64,000 nt of DNA from an uncultured Trueperaceae bacterium (lineage in GTDB: Bacteria; Deinococcota; Deinococci; Deinococcales; Trueperaceae): assembly GCA_913057685.1 (NCBI GenBank), contig CAJXOA010000006.1, forward strand, positions 21,425-85,424. The letters are read 5' to 3'. The position numbers and the translations under genes are program-made. Below are positions 44,955-53,664 of this stretch, one piece after another. Every line of letters starts with the position of its first letter. Position 1 is the stretch's first letter. Below the pieces are notes generated by a model. It made no database searches. It was not told where the DNA came from and was given only the letters and a program-made list of their open reading frames with translations.

Positions 44955-47516
44955 GTGCCGTTCGACAGCCTCTTCGTCGCGCCGGCCTGGCTGCTGCTCG
45001 CGCCGTTCGCCTGGCTCGTGGCGGGCATGGTGCGGCCCCCGGGCCGGACCGCGCGCCGCGCGACGCTGCTGGCCCTCGTGCTCGCCCTCGCCGGCCCGCG
45101 CGTCGGGGGCGACCCCGCCGCACGGGTGGTGCTCGACGTCGGCGACTCGTCGCGGGCCGCGGTGCGCGCCGTATGGGAGGCGGCCGTGGAGGCGGGCGCC
45201 TGGCGGAACGTCGACGTGCGCGTCGCCGGCGCGCGCAGCGTCCCGCTCCCCACGCCCCCGCCGTCCACCGACGCCGCGGCGCGGGCGGCGCGGTGGGAGG
45301 CGGCGGTCGCGGCGGCCGGACCGGAGCGCAGCGACGTCGCGACGGCGTTGCGGGCGGCGGCGAGCGACGACGTCCGGCGCCTCCTGCTGCTCAGCGACGG
45401 GCGGGCGACCGACGCCCTCGACGGTCCCCTTCCCGACGTGCCGGTCGACGTGCGGGCGGTCCCCTCCAGCCCGAACCTCCGCATCGATGCGCTCGACGCG
45501 CCCCCCGTCGCCGACCCCGGCACCACCATCGACGTGCGGGTGGAGGTCGTGCGGGAGGGCCAGGCCCCCCCGGACGCCCCCCCGGGCACCGACCTGGACA
45601 CCGACCCGAACACCGAACCGAACGCCGAGCCGGACGCCGGCCCGGGCACCGACCTCGTGATCCGCGTCGGGGGCGACGAGGTCGCCCGCCGCGCGGTGCC
45701 GGCCGCGCCGGGGCGCACGACGTGGCGCGTCGCCGTGCCGGTCCCCGCGGCGCCCACGGGGGCGGCGGACGCGCCGCTCCCGGTCCGCGCGGCGCTCGTC
45801 CCCACGGGGCGCGACGCGGGCGGGGCGGACGACGTCGGTCCGGCCGACGACGCCCTCGCGACGCGCGTCGCGCTGCGGACCCCACCCCGCGTGACGCTGG
45901 TCGACGCCGACCGGTGGGCCGCGCCGCTGGAGGCCGCCGGCCTGCGGGTGACGCGCACGACCGTCGCGGACGTCGGGGCGCCGCTCGCGACCGACGCGCT
46001 GGTGATCGGTGGGCCGGCGGAGCCGTGGAGCGACGCGCAAGCGCGGGCGGTGACGGCGTTCGTGGAGGCGGGCGGGGGGCTGGCGATGCTGGGGGGCGCG
46101 AACGCGTTCGCGTTGGGCGGTTGGTACCGCAGCCCGATCGACGACGTCCTCCCCGTCGACAGCGACGTCGCGCCGCCCGACGCCCCCCCGGACGTCGCGA
46201 TGATGCTGGTCGTCGACCGCTCCCGCTCGATGGCGGACGGGCGTCCCCCCCGCCTCGAGCGCGCCAAGCGCGCCGCGCGGGAGTTGCTGCGGCGGGCCGC
46301 ACCCGGCGACCGGCTCGGCATGATCGCGTTCGCCGACGCCCCCCGCACCGTCTTCCCGCTGCAGCCGGTGAGCGACGGGGGGCGGGCGGCGATGACGAAC
46401 GCGTTGCTGGCGCTCGATGCGGACGGCGGCACGATCCTCGGGCCGGCCCTCGCGCGGGCGGTGGACGCGCTCGAGGCGAGCGACGCGCGCCGGAAGCACG
46501 TCGTCGTGCTGTCCGACGGCGAGATCGACGGGGGCCGTCCGCTCGCCCCGACCGGGCCGGCCCCGAGCGTCGTCGCCGAACGCGCGCGCGCCGCCGGCAT
46601 CACGATCTCCACCGTCGCGGTCGGCGACCGCGCCGACGTCGCGGCGCTCGAGGCGCTCGCGGATGCGGCGGGCGGCCGCGCGTACGTCGGGCTGGGCCCG
46701 TCGACGTTGGTCGACGTCTTCGTCCGCGAGGCGGAGGCGGCCCGCCGGTCGGCGTGGCGCGACGCGACCGCCGTCGAGGTCCGACCCCACCCCCTCGTGC
46801 GCGGGTTGTCCCCCCCGCCCCCCGGCCGCTACGTCGAGACCGTGGCGCGGCCCGACGCCGACACCCTCTGGCGGGATGCGGACGGCGCGCCCCTCCTCGC
46901 CGTCCGGCGGGTCGGGGTCGGCCGGACGTTGGCGCTGACGTTGGACGCCACGACCCCGGGGGTGGGCGTCCGCGCCTGGCCGCCGTTCGACGGTTGGTGG
47001 GTGGACGCCGTGCGCTGGTTGGCGAGCGACCCCGCGACGCTCACCGCGACCGTCCGTGTGGGCGGGGCGCCCGCCGCCCTCGCCCTCCCCCGCGACGCGC
47101 CGTGGGTGGAGGTCCGCCACCCCGACGACCCGGAGCGTGCGGGGCGGGCGGAGGCGCCGACCGCCGTCCGCGCGGCGGGCCGCACGGTGCCGCTCCAGGC
47201 GTTGGGGCCCACCCGGTCGGCGGCGCCGCTGCCGCCCGGCGCGACCGGGGCGGACGCCGTCGTCCTGCGCGGCGAGCGGGTCGTGGCGCCGGTCCGCGCC
47301 GTCGTGCAGGACCCCGAGTTCGCGGCGGTCGACGGCGTCGCGGCGCTCCGCACCCTCGCCGACGCGACCGGCGGAGAGGTCCTGAACACCTGGACGGCGT
47401 GGCGTCCGCCGCGCGCGCCGGCGTCCACCGCGGCGCGCGCCGCGTTGGCGGCGCTCGCGGTCGTGGGGATCGTCATCGAGGCGTGGCGCCGCCGCGCCCG
47501 CGCGGAGGCGCCCTAA
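44955..47516 (+). CDS. Membrane VWA-domain protein with glutamine-amidotransferase-like region
   Basis: 853 residues. The N-terminus has one or two membrane segments (AWLLLAPFAWLVAGM, ATLLALVLALAG). About 210-230 is a Thr/Asp/Pro/Asn low-complexity linker made of near-12-bp DNA repeats. A class-I glutamine amidotransferase-like segment LVIGGPAEPWSDAQARAVTAF with GGGLAMLGGANAF lies near 350-390. The von Willebrand A domain has the metal site DRSRSMADG (Asp421) and LSDGEIDGG. A single C-terminal membrane helix AALAALAVVGIVIEAW ends it. The family resembles BatA-like/YfbK-like proteins that assemble aerobic regulators, but no moxR gene is adjacent. Role unknown. Its TAA stop overlaps the truD stop on the other strand. 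Confidence 0.85.
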   Translation: MPFDSLFVAPAWLLLAPFAWLVAGMVRPPGRTARRATLLALVLALAGPRVGGDPAARVVLDVGDSSRAAVRAVWEAAVEAGAWRNVDVRVAGARSVPLPTPPPSTDAAARAARWEAAVAAAGPERSDVATALRAAASDDVRRLLLLSDGRATDALDGPLPDVPVDVRAVPSSPNLRIDALDAPPVADPGTTIDVRVEVVREGQAPPDAPPGTDLDTDPNTEPNAEPDAGPGTDLVIRVGGDEVARRAVPAAPGRTTWRVAVPVPAAPTGAADAPLPVRAALVPTGRDAGGADDVGPADDALATRVALRTPPRVTLVDADRWAAPLEAAGLRVTRTTVADVGAPLATDALVIGGPAEPWSDAQARAVTAFVEAGGGLAMLGGANAFALGGWYRSPIDDVLPVDSDVAPPDAPPDVAMMLVVDRSRSMADGRPPRLERAKRAARELLRRAAPGDRLGMIAFADAPRTVFPLQPVSDGGRAAMTNALLALDADGGTILGPALARAVDALEASDARRKHVVVLSDGEIDGGRPLAPTGPAPSVVAERARAAGITISTVAVGDRADVAALEALADAAGGRAYVGLGPSTLVDVFVREAEAARRSAWRDATAVEVRPHPLVRGLSPPPPGRYVETVARPDADTLWRDADGAPLLAVRRVGVGRTLALTLDATTPGVGVRAWPPFDGWWVDAVRWLASDPATLTATVRVGGAPAALALPRDAPWVEVRHPDDPERAGRAEAPTAVRAAGRTVPLQALGPTRSAAPLPPGATGADAVVLRGERVVAPVRAVVQDPEFAAVDGVAALRTLADATGGEVLNTWTAWRPPRAPASTAARAALAALAVVGIVIEAWRRRARAEAP

Positions 47517-48655
47517 GCGGCCCCGCCGGCGTGGGGCGACGGCGTGGGTTCGTCGACCGGGAGGCCGGTGACCTCCCGCAGCAGCGACGTCGCGTACGCG
47601 CCCTTCGGGAGGTCGAACGCCACGCGGATCGCGGGGACGCCGTCGTCGCCGGTGGCGTCGGCGACGTCGATGCCGCCCACCGCGACGCGGCTGGGGCGGC
47701 GGTCGCCGTGGCGGCGACGGAAGTCCTCCCAACGGACGCCGGCGCGGGCGAGGGCGGCCCGCTCGTAGGCGCCCGCCTCGCCGTCGGAGATGCGCACCTT
47801 GCGGCCGTGCAGCGGCAGGAGGGCGGTGATCTCGAAGGCGGCGGCGCGGGGGCGTTCCGCGTCGGGGTCGTCGACGCGGAAGGTGCCGCCGGTCGCGACC
47901 TTCCGCGCCCAATCGCCGGTCACGAGCGACCCGAGGTGCCCGTCGCGCACGCGGGCGGCGAGCACGTCGTTGAAGATCCAACTCTGTAGGGCGCTGACGA
48001 AGAAGCGTTGCAGGCGCCGGTCGCCCGGGACCGTCTCGCCGCGCAGGAGGGCGCGCCCGTCGACGGCGTTGCGGCCGAACCGACCGAAGCGCTGCGGCCC
48101 GACGTAGTTCGGAAGGCCGTGCTCGGCGATCGCGTCCAGGATCGCGCGGGCGCGCGCGACGGCGTCGGGCGCGACGTCGCGAACGACGACCGTGAAGCGG
48201 TTGCCGTGCAGGTGCCCGACCCCCAACTTGTTGGTGTGCCGCGACGTCTCGAGGACCTCGACGCCGTCGAGGGCGGCGAGCGCGTCGGCGGCGTCGCGCG
48301 ACGCCCACGGGACCGACAGCCACTGTTCGGTGACGGCGTGCTTGTCCTTGAGGCCGGCGACGCCGACCCGGTTCTCCGGCACGCCGGCCTCGCGCAGGGC
48401 GCGCACCAGGTCGCGGGTGGCGAGCCCACGCTTGCGGACGCGGAGGTACAGGTGCGACCCGCGGCCCGACGGCGTGTAGGCGGGCCGCTCGACGACGACG
48501 AAGTCCTCCGGGACGCTGCGGATCCGGCCGCCGGTCCCGGGCCGGTCGCCGCGGACCGACGGGAGGGCGTCCCAGGCGAAGATCGGGTCGATGGGGTCGG
48601 CGTCGGGGGTGGGCGCGGCGTCCGCCGCGGGCGCGGCGGTCGGGCGGTCGCTCAC
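47513..48655 (-). CDS. truD: tRNA pseudouridine(13) synthase
   Basis: Modifies U13 of tRNA-Glu, 380 residues from GTG 48655. VPEDFVVVERPAYTPSGRGSHLYLRVRKRGL is the TruD opening. The catalytic Asp is in VGVAGLKDKHAVTEQWLSV (near residue 80). NYVGPQRFGRFGRN and the later LPKGAYATSLLREVTG complete the signature. The first 25 residues are Ala/Pro-rich and disordered. The start overlaps the LON-domain gene stop (GTGA). Confidence 0.95.
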   Translation of the reverse strand: MSDRPTAAPAADAAPTPDADPIDPIFAWDALPSVRGDRPGTGGRIRSVPEDFVVVERPAYTPSGRGSHLYLRVRKRGLATRDLVRALREAGVPENRVGVAGLKDKHAVTEQWLSVPWASRDAADALAALDGVEVLETSRHTNKLGVGHLHGNRFTVVVRDVAPDAVARARAILDAIAEHGLPNYVGPQRFGRFGRNAVDGRALLRGETVPGDRRLQRFFVSALQSWIFNDVLAARVRDGHLGSLVTGDWARKVATGGTFRVDDPDAERPRAAAFEITALLPLHGRKVRISDGEAGAYERAALARAGVRWEDFRRRHGDRRPSRVAVGGIDVADATGDDGVPAIRVAFDLPKGAYATSLLREVTGLPVDEPTPSPHAGGAA

Positions 48656-49317
48656 GCCTCGCCGGCCGGGCCGAGCGACGCGTCGGCGTGGTGCGCGGCG
48701 AGCCGCGCATCGATCGCCTTGCGGGCCTCCCGGAAGCGGTCGACGAGGGAGGGCGCCTCCAGGAGGCGTTGCGCACCGTCGGGTGGGAGGCGGAGGTTGG
48801 CGCACACGAACGACGCCTGGTAGAGCGGGTCGTCCGGCATCGCGGCGGCCGCCTGGTCGCGGGCGGTGGGGGCGAAGAAGACGTCGCCGTAGCGGTCGAA
48901 CGCCTCGAGGGCGTCCCACGCCGCCACCCGTTCGTCGTTCGGGTCGGTCCGCTCGACCGGCCACGGTTCGACCTCGGCGAACCACAGGGGACGCACGCCG
49001 CCGGACGGTTCGGGGACCGGCTCGACGTGGTCGTACGTCAGTTTCGCGCGTTCGCGCCCGTGCGCGACGAGGTTCACGGTGCCGTCGAGGCTCTCCTCGC
49101 TCTCGAGGACGTCGACGAGCGTGCCGATCTCCCCCGGCCGGTCGGCGCCTTCGTCCTCCAGCGCCTCGCGCGGTGGGGGGGCGATGACGAAGTGGACCGG
49201 GTCGAGGGCCTCCGCGGCCTTCAGGAGCCGCTTGTAGCGCGCCTCGAACACGTGGAGCGGCACCGTCATGCCGGGGAACACGACGACGTCGAGGGGGAAC
49301 ACGGGAACGACGGGCAT
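48652..49317 (-). CDS. LON substrate-binding-domain protein
   Basis: 221 residues homologous only to the N-terminal domain of Lon: VPVFPLDVVVFPGMTVPLHVFEARYKRLLK (3-32), GTLVDVLE, DGTVNLVAHGRERAKL, then a helical end PLYQASFVCANLRLPPDGAQRLLEAPSLVDRFREA. It has no ATPase or protease domain. Such stand-alone proteins are common and of unknown role; a substrate adaptor or competitor of full-length Lon is only a speculation. Leaderless (TAGCCT 7 nt upstream). Confidence 0.9.
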   Translation of the reverse strand: MPVVPVFPLDVVVFPGMTVPLHVFEARYKRLLKAAEALDPVHFVIAPPPREALEDEGADRPGEIGTLVDVLESEESLDGTVNLVAHGRERAKLTYDHVEPVPEPSGGVRPLWFAEVEPWPVERTDPNDERVAAWDALEAFDRYGDVFFAPTARDQAAAAMPDDPLYQASFVCANLRLPPDGAQRLLEAPSLVDRFREARKAIDARLAAHHADASLGPAGEA

Positions 49318-49324
49318 CGCCGCG

Positions 49325-49330
49325 AGGCTA
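49325..49330 (-). promoter_or_regulatory. Leaderless -10 box of the LON-domain gene, containing the ubiA stop codon
   Basis: TAGCCT on the minus strand, 7 nt before ATG 49317; 49328-49330 is the ubiA TAG. Confidence 0.6.
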
Positions 49331-50212
49331 CCAGCCGCTCCCGCCCGCGAACGCCACGTCGAACACGACGGCGGCCAACACCAGGCCGGACACCCACAGG
49401 TTGGCGTTGAACGCCTGCAACGCGGCGGCGGGGCCGCGCCGCCGCACCAGCAGTTGTTGCGCCGCCAGGAGGGGCGCGACGAACGCGCCGATGCCGACGG
49501 CGTAGATCGCGCCGAGCGGCGTGACGAACGCCAACGCCGCGAACGCCGCGAGGGCGAGGGCGTGCAGGGCGGCGGCGACGTCGGTGGCGCGTTCGGGCCC
49601 GAAGCGGGCGGGGATGCTGCGCACGCCCTCCCGCAGGTCGAACTCGAGGTCGAGGAGGGCGTAGATCACGTCGAACCCCGCGATCCAGGCGCCCACCCCG
49701 ACCCACAGCGCGACGGCGCCGGCGGTGAACGCGCCGGTCACCGCGATCACGCCGCCGGCGGCGGCCGCCCCGATCGTCACGCCCAACCACAGGTGGCACG
49801 CCCACGTCACGCGCTTCGTGTAGGGGTACGCCACCAGGAACGCCACCGCGACGGGCAGCAACGCCGCCGTCAAGGGGTTGAGCGCCAGCCCGGCGACCGT
49901 GAACGCGGCGATCCCGACCGCCGCGACGAGCACGCCGTCGCGGCGCGTGAGCCGCCCGGCGGGGATCTCCCGCACCGCGGTGCGGGGGTTGCGGGCGTCG
50001 ATCTCCGCGTCGACGACGCGGTTGATCGCCATCGCCGCGGTCCGCGCGCCGACCATCGCCAGCGTCACCCACGCGAACGTCGCGGTGCCGGGCCAGCCGC
50101 CGGCGGCGAGGACCGTGCCGGCGTACGCGAACGGCAGCGCGAACAGGGTGTGTTCGAACTTCACGAACGCCAGCCAGGTGCGTGGGTCGCGCCGCACCGC
50201 AGCGTGACTCAC
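49328..50212 (-). CDS. ubiA: UbiA-family prenyltransferase
   Basis: Polyprenyl transfer to an aromatic acid in quinone synthesis, 294 residues from GTG 50212. The first Asp-rich motif is NRVVDAEIDARNPRTAVREIPAGRL near residue 68 (NxxxD with DxxID) and the second is DVIYALLDLEFDLREGVRSIPARFG near 180. About eight membrane helices. Member of the 4-hydroxybenzoate prenyltransferase branch (COG0382). In menaquinone-using Deinococcota it could serve the futalosine pathway as MqnP. The symbol is thus provisional. Overlap with pgi by GTGA. Confidence 0.9.
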   Translation of the reverse strand: MSHAAVRRDPRTWLAFVKFEHTLFALPFAYAGTVLAAGGWPGTATFAWVTLAMVGARTAAMAINRVVDAEIDARNPRTAVREIPAGRLTRRDGVLVAAVGIAAFTVAGLALNPLTAALLPVAVAFLVAYPYTKRVTWACHLWLGVTIGAAAAGGVIAVTGAFTAGAVALWVGVGAWIAGFDVIYALLDLEFDLREGVRSIPARFGPERATDVAAALHALALAAFAALAFVTPLGAIYAVGIGAFVAPLLAAQQLLVRRRGPAAALQAFNANLWVSGLVLAAVVFDVAFAGGSGW

Positions 50213-51582
50213 GACGCCTCCACGCCGGCCGCCCGCAGGTCCGCGCGCTCGTCGTCGAACCCGTCGCGCCCCATGAGGGCGTACGTGTAGCGCTTCCCGA
50301 GCTCGACGCCGGGCTGGTCGAAGGCGTCGACGTTCCAGATCTCCCCCACGAGCGCCGTCTGCCACATCAGGGTCTGCAGCAGCAGGCCGAACGCCTCTTC
50401 GTCGAGGCGCTCGAGGGTGAGGGTGAGCGACGGGCGGCCGCGGACCGCCAGCGCGTGGGCGGTGGCGGCCGCCTCGGCGTTGAGGACCTCGTGGAACCGG
50501 CGTCCCCCCAGGTAGGCGAGCGGCGCGAGGCCGTCCGGCGCGTCGGGAATGCGGGCCGCCTGCCGGTCGCGCGCGAGGACGACGAAGGTCGTGAGTTTGT
50601 CGTTGGGGCCCTCGGCGAACAGTTGCACTTGGGCGTGCTGGTCGGTCGCGCCGACCGCCGGGACGGGGGTCGTGCCGGCGTGCACGCGCGCGCCGTCGCG
50701 GGTGCGGGCCTTCCCCAGCGACTCCGCCCACAACTGCACGAACCAGTCGGACGTGCGTCGCAAGCCGCTCGCGTACGGCATCCACACGGTCTGCGTCTTG
50801 CCGCGGCGCGCCCCCCACACCTGCGTGGCGGCGAGGCGTTTCGTGACGCCGTCCGCGGCCGGCAGGCGGACGTCGTCGCGGACGCGCGCCGCCCCGCGCA
50901 GGAGGGCGGCGACGTCGATGCCGACGAGGGCGGCGGGGAGCAGACCGACCGGCGTGAGGACGCTGAAGCGCCCCCCGACCGACGGGGGGACGTCGAAGCG
51001 CGGGAGGTCGTGCGCGTCGGCGTGCGGCCCGAGGATGCCGCGCTCCGGGTCGGTGGTGACGACGACGTGCTCGCGCCAGGCGTCCCCGACGCCGTCGCGG
51101 AGCCACGCCTCGAACGCCAGGTAGGCGGCCATGGTCTCCGCCGTCGTGCCGGACTTGCTGATGACGTTGACGAGGGTACGGTCGGGCCGCAACGCCGCGA
51201 GGTGCGCCGCGATCTCGTCGCCGTCGACGTTGTCGAGCACGTGGAGGCGGGGGCCGGCCGCGTCGGGCGGCGCGATGGGCGACAGCAGGGCGGCCTGCAG
51301 CGCCCGCGCGCCCAACGCCGACCCGCCGATCCCGAGGACGACGACGTCGTCGTACGTCCCACGGCGCGCGTCGGCGAACGCCTGGACGGCGTCCAGGGGG
51401 GCGGGGTCGCCTGGGGTGGCGATCCACCCGAGCATCGCGGCCGGGTCGTCGGCCCGCGCGAGGAGGGCGTCGGCGGCGGCGTCGAGGTGGGGCGCGAGGG
51501 CGGCGGTTTCCGCCGCGACGTCGACGCCGTTCGCGGCGCCGACGCGGGTTTCCTCGAGGTTGCGGAGGTCGAGGGTCAGCAT
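50209..51582 (-). CDS. pgi: Glucose-6-phosphate isomerase
   Basis: Interconverts glucose-6-phosphate and fructose-6-phosphate, 457 residues (short bacterial form). Signatures: VVVLGIGGSALGARAL (80-95), VNVISKSGTTAETMAAYLAFE, VGGRFSVLTPVGLLPAAL and catalytic Glu/His/Lys near QLWAESLGKAR and DQHAQVQLFAEGPNDK, ending GVELGKRYTYALMG. Promoter is a leaderless TAGCAT 6 nt upstream. Followed by ubiA, LON-domain and truD on the same strand. Confidence 0.95.
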   Translation of the reverse strand: MLTLDLRNLEETRVGAANGVDVAAETAALAPHLDAAADALLARADDPAAMLGWIATPGDPAPLDAVQAFADARRGTYDDVVVLGIGGSALGARALQAALLSPIAPPDAAGPRLHVLDNVDGDEIAAHLAALRPDRTLVNVISKSGTTAETMAAYLAFEAWLRDGVGDAWREHVVVTTDPERGILGPHADAHDLPRFDVPPSVGGRFSVLTPVGLLPAALVGIDVAALLRGAARVRDDVRLPAADGVTKRLAATQVWGARRGKTQTVWMPYASGLRRTSDWFVQLWAESLGKARTRDGARVHAGTTPVPAVGATDQHAQVQLFAEGPNDKLTTFVVLARDRQAARIPDAPDGLAPLAYLGGRRFHEVLNAEAAATAHALAVRGRPSLTLTLERLDEEAFGLLLQTLMWQTALVGEIWNVDAFDQPGVELGKRYTYALMGRDGFDDERADLRAAGVEAS

Positions 51583-51588
51583 GCCGGC

Positions 51589-51594
51589 ATGCTA
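51589..51594 (-). promoter_or_regulatory. Leaderless -10 box of pgi
   Basis: TAGCAT on the minus strand, 6 nt before ATG 51582. Confidence 0.6.
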
Positions 51595-51637
51595 CCGCCG
51601 CGCACGTGCGGCGGGGCGCCCTGCGATGCGCGGCGCG

Positions 51638-53026
51638 TCAGTGTTGCTTCGCGGCTTCCTTGACGGCGTGCGTGGAGAAGCCGAACTGCGGCGTCACGGC
51701 GCGGCCGGCGTCGCCGAGCACCGTGCGTGCGAGGTCGGCGAGGGTGGTGCCGCCCAGCTCGACGTCCATCCGCAGGTCGGTGCGGAGGTCGCCGAGGCTG
51801 CGGTCGTCGAGCAGCAGGTCGGTGCCGTACTTCACGACGTTGGGGCTGAGCAGCAGCACGTCCGCCTCCTCCGGCCGGATGGCGAGGAGCAGGTCGCGAC
51901 CGGCGAGGAGGCCCGCGACGGTCGTGACCGCCCCGAACGTCCGGTTCGTGACGGCGCGCACCTCGATCTCGAGGCCGTCGATGGCGCGCAGCGGCTCGAC
52001 CGCCCGCTCGAGGACGGGCGCGAACAGCGTGCCGGTGGCGAGCAGCACCCGGCGGGGGGTGGGCAGCCGCGCGGGGAGGTCGGGCAACGGACCGTCGAGG
52101 AAGTCGCGGACCATGCCGACGCCGTTCTCCAGCATCGGGAAGCCCTCGTACGCCTCGCGCGGCGGCAGCGGCCGGCCGGCGAGGAGGTAGAACTCGTCGG
52201 AGAGGAACACGAAGCGGGTGCCGCGCGTCTCCAGCATGCGGCGTTGGATCGCTTCGACGCGGCGGACGACGTCGTCCGCCTCCTCCGCGGTGTAGGTCCG
52301 CAGGTCGGGCAGGTTCGTGCGGTGGTCGGTGAGGCCGACCGGGACGGCGGCGACCGCCTGGACGTTGGGGCGCGACGCGAGGTAGGCGAGGGTGGACTCC
52401 ATCGCGTCGCCGTCGTTACGGCCGGGCAGCAGCACCATCTGGGTGTAGAGGTCGATCGGTTCGAGCCGCTCGATCATGTCGCGGATGCGGGTCGAGGCGG
52501 GGTCCTGCACCTTGCTGGACCACCACTTCATCATGTCGCTGCGCAGGTCCTCGTCGGCGGTGTGGACCGAGACGTAGAGGGGGCTGAGGTGCTCGTCGAG
52601 GATCCGCCGGACGTCGCCCTCCGCGAGGTTCGTGAGGGTCACGAAGCTGCCGTAGAGGAAGCTGGTGCGGAAGTCGTCGTCCATCATGTAGAGGCTCTTG
52701 CGGAACCCCTGCGGCATCTGGTGGACGTAGCAGAATTCGCACTTGTTGGCGCACGTGCGGATGCCGTCGAAGATCGGGTCGGCGAACTCCAGGCCGGGAT
52801 CCTCCCACGCCACCTCGAACGAGGTGGGGGTGCCGTCGGGCGCCTCGAGGTCGAGGCGGACCTCGCCGCGCGCGAGCTCCCGGCGGTACGCCAGCACGTC
52901 GGGGATCTCCGCGCCGGCGACGGCGACCAAGCGCCAGCCGGGCGTCACGCCGGCGCGCGCGGCGGGCGAGCCGGGCGTGACCGCGTGCACCTCCGCGCGG
53001 GGGGGTGGAGGGGGCGGCAGCGGCAC
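51638..53026 (-). CDS. DUF512 radical-SAM protein with N-terminal PDZ domain
   Basis: 462 residues from GTG 53026. Residues 10-70 are a PDZ-like domain (VHAVTPGSPAARAGVTPGWRLVAVAG). The radical-SAM-like 4Fe-4S motif is TCANKCEFCYVHQMP, spacing CX3CX2C, near residue 90; YGSFVTLTNL and YVSVHTADEDLRSDMM follow. The C-terminal DUF512 region (about 240-460) carries RFVFLSDEFYLLAG and LLATGTLFAPVLE. In Firmicutes this family neighbours der; here der is 9 kb away. Function unknown. It lies one base after the preceding gene. Confidence 0.9.
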   Translation of the reverse strand: MPLPPPPPPRAEVHAVTPGSPAARAGVTPGWRLVAVAGAEIPDVLAYRRELARGEVRLDLEAPDGTPTSFEVAWEDPGLEFADPIFDGIRTCANKCEFCYVHQMPQGFRKSLYMMDDDFRTSFLYGSFVTLTNLAEGDVRRILDEHLSPLYVSVHTADEDLRSDMMKWWSSKVQDPASTRIRDMIERLEPIDLYTQMVLLPGRNDGDAMESTLAYLASRPNVQAVAAVPVGLTDHRTNLPDLRTYTAEEADDVVRRVEAIQRRMLETRGTRFVFLSDEFYLLAGRPLPPREAYEGFPMLENGVGMVRDFLDGPLPDLPARLPTPRRVLLATGTLFAPVLERAVEPLRAIDGLEIEVRAVTNRTFGAVTTVAGLLAGRDLLLAIRPEEADVLLLSPNVVKYGTDLLLDDRSLGDLRTDLRMDVELGGTTLADLARTVLGDAGRAVTPQFGFSTHAVKEAAKQH

Positions 53027-53027
53027 G

Positions 53028-53501
53028 TCAGTGCGCCTCGTCGATCGAGCCGCCCTCGTCGGGCCGGTCGGGCCGGCGGTCGGGGGGCAGCACGAAGGCG
53101 TGGATCGGGGGGGCGGCGTCGAAGGCGACGCGGCGACCGACCGGCCAGGCGTCGGCGCCCTCCACCGCGAGGACGACCGGGACGCCGGCGTCGACGACGA
53201 GGGCGCCGGGCGCCTGCGCGAGGACGGCGCCGGCGCCGCGGAGGGCGCCGCGTTCGGGGACCTGCAGGGCGGCGGCGGCGTCGGGGCCGGCGTCGTGCAG
53301 GTCGCTCGCGGTGGGGTTCAGGATCAGGGTCGCCGCGCCGGGGGGCGCGTCGTAGGGGTTGGTGCGTTCGAGGAGCTGCACGATCGTCCCGGCCACGTCC
53401 GCCTCGAGCAGGGGGCTGCCCTCGGGGCGGGCGAACAGGGTGGCGGGGGTGGCGTACGGCCGGAAGCGTTCCATGAACGCGTCGGGGGACTCCTCGATCA
53501 C
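53028..53501 (-). CDS. Hypothetical protein upstream of the DUF512 gene
   Basis: 157 residues if begun at GTG 53501, which lies 7 nt after TATGCT (leaderless). ATG 53513 adds four residues but has no -10 or ribosome site. Features: VIEESPDAFMERFRPYATPATLFARPEG, then VAGTIVQLLERTNPYDAPPGAATLILNPT and LVVDAGVPVVLAVEGADAWPVGRRVAF. Ala/Pro/Val-rich, one domain, no membrane segment, no family I recognise. The LVVDAGVPVVLAVEG run resembles a Rossmann-like beta-strand but no nucleotide motif is present. Operonic with the DUF512 protein. Confidence 0.6.
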   Translation of the reverse strand: MIEESPDAFMERFRPYATPATLFARPEGSPLLEADVAGTIVQLLERTNPYDAPPGAATLILNPTASDLHDAGPDAAAALQVPERGALRGAGAVLAQAPGALVVDAGVPVVLAVEGADAWPVGRRVAFDAAPPIHAFVLPPDRRPDRPDEGGSIDEAH

Positions 53502-53508
53502 GGCGCGG

Positions 53509-53514
53509 AGCATA
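53509..53514 (-). promoter_or_regulatory. Leaderless -10 box of the hypothetical-DUF512 operon
   Basis: TATGCT on the minus strand, 7 nt before GTG 53501; divergent from the plus-strand promoter 15 bp away. Confidence 0.5.
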
Positions 53515-53525
53515 CCCCGCGCGCG

Positions 53526-53534
53526 TGGTAGCGT
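53526..53534 (+). promoter_or_regulatory. Extended -10 promoter of the zinc-ribbon gene leader
   Basis: TGG-TAGCGT (hexamer 53529-53534), 7 nt before ATG 53542 of the leader ORF. Confidence 0.6.
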
Positions 53535-53541
53535 CACGGTG

Positions 53542-53664
53542 ATGACCTACGCATCCCCGCGTCCGTGCCTCCCCCCGCTCCGTTCGGTTTCGGCCGAACG
53601 GAGTTTTCGTTGGGGGCGGCGCCGCGCGGGTGGCGACCGGGAGGAACGGCCATGGACACCCTGA
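53542..53664 (+). CDS. Leaderless leader ORF upstream of the zinc-ribbon gene
   Basis: A 40-codon ORF: MTYASPRPCLPPLRSVSAER, SFRWGRRRAGGDREERPWTP. It starts 7 nt after the -10 box, runs through an intrinsic terminator hairpin (53578-53603) and ends 12 nt inside the zinc-ribbon gene. Early codons are Pro/Arg-rich (PRP, LPPLR). It may be a regulatory leader peptide whose translation controls termination, or merely a chance frame. No homologue known to me. Confidence 0.45.
   Translation: MTYASPRPCLPPLRSVSAERSFRWGRRRAGGDREERPWTP
53578..53607 (+). terminator. Intrinsic terminator between promoter and zinc-ribbon gene (attenuator)
   Basis: Perfect 10-bp stem CTCCGTTCGG / CCGAACGGAG (53578-53587, 53594-53603), 6-nt loop, then TTTT (53604-53607) and CGTT. 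It is oriented on the plus strand with no upstream gene to terminate except the 36-66 nt leader, so it acts as an attenuator or ends a small RNA. Confidence 0.75.
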
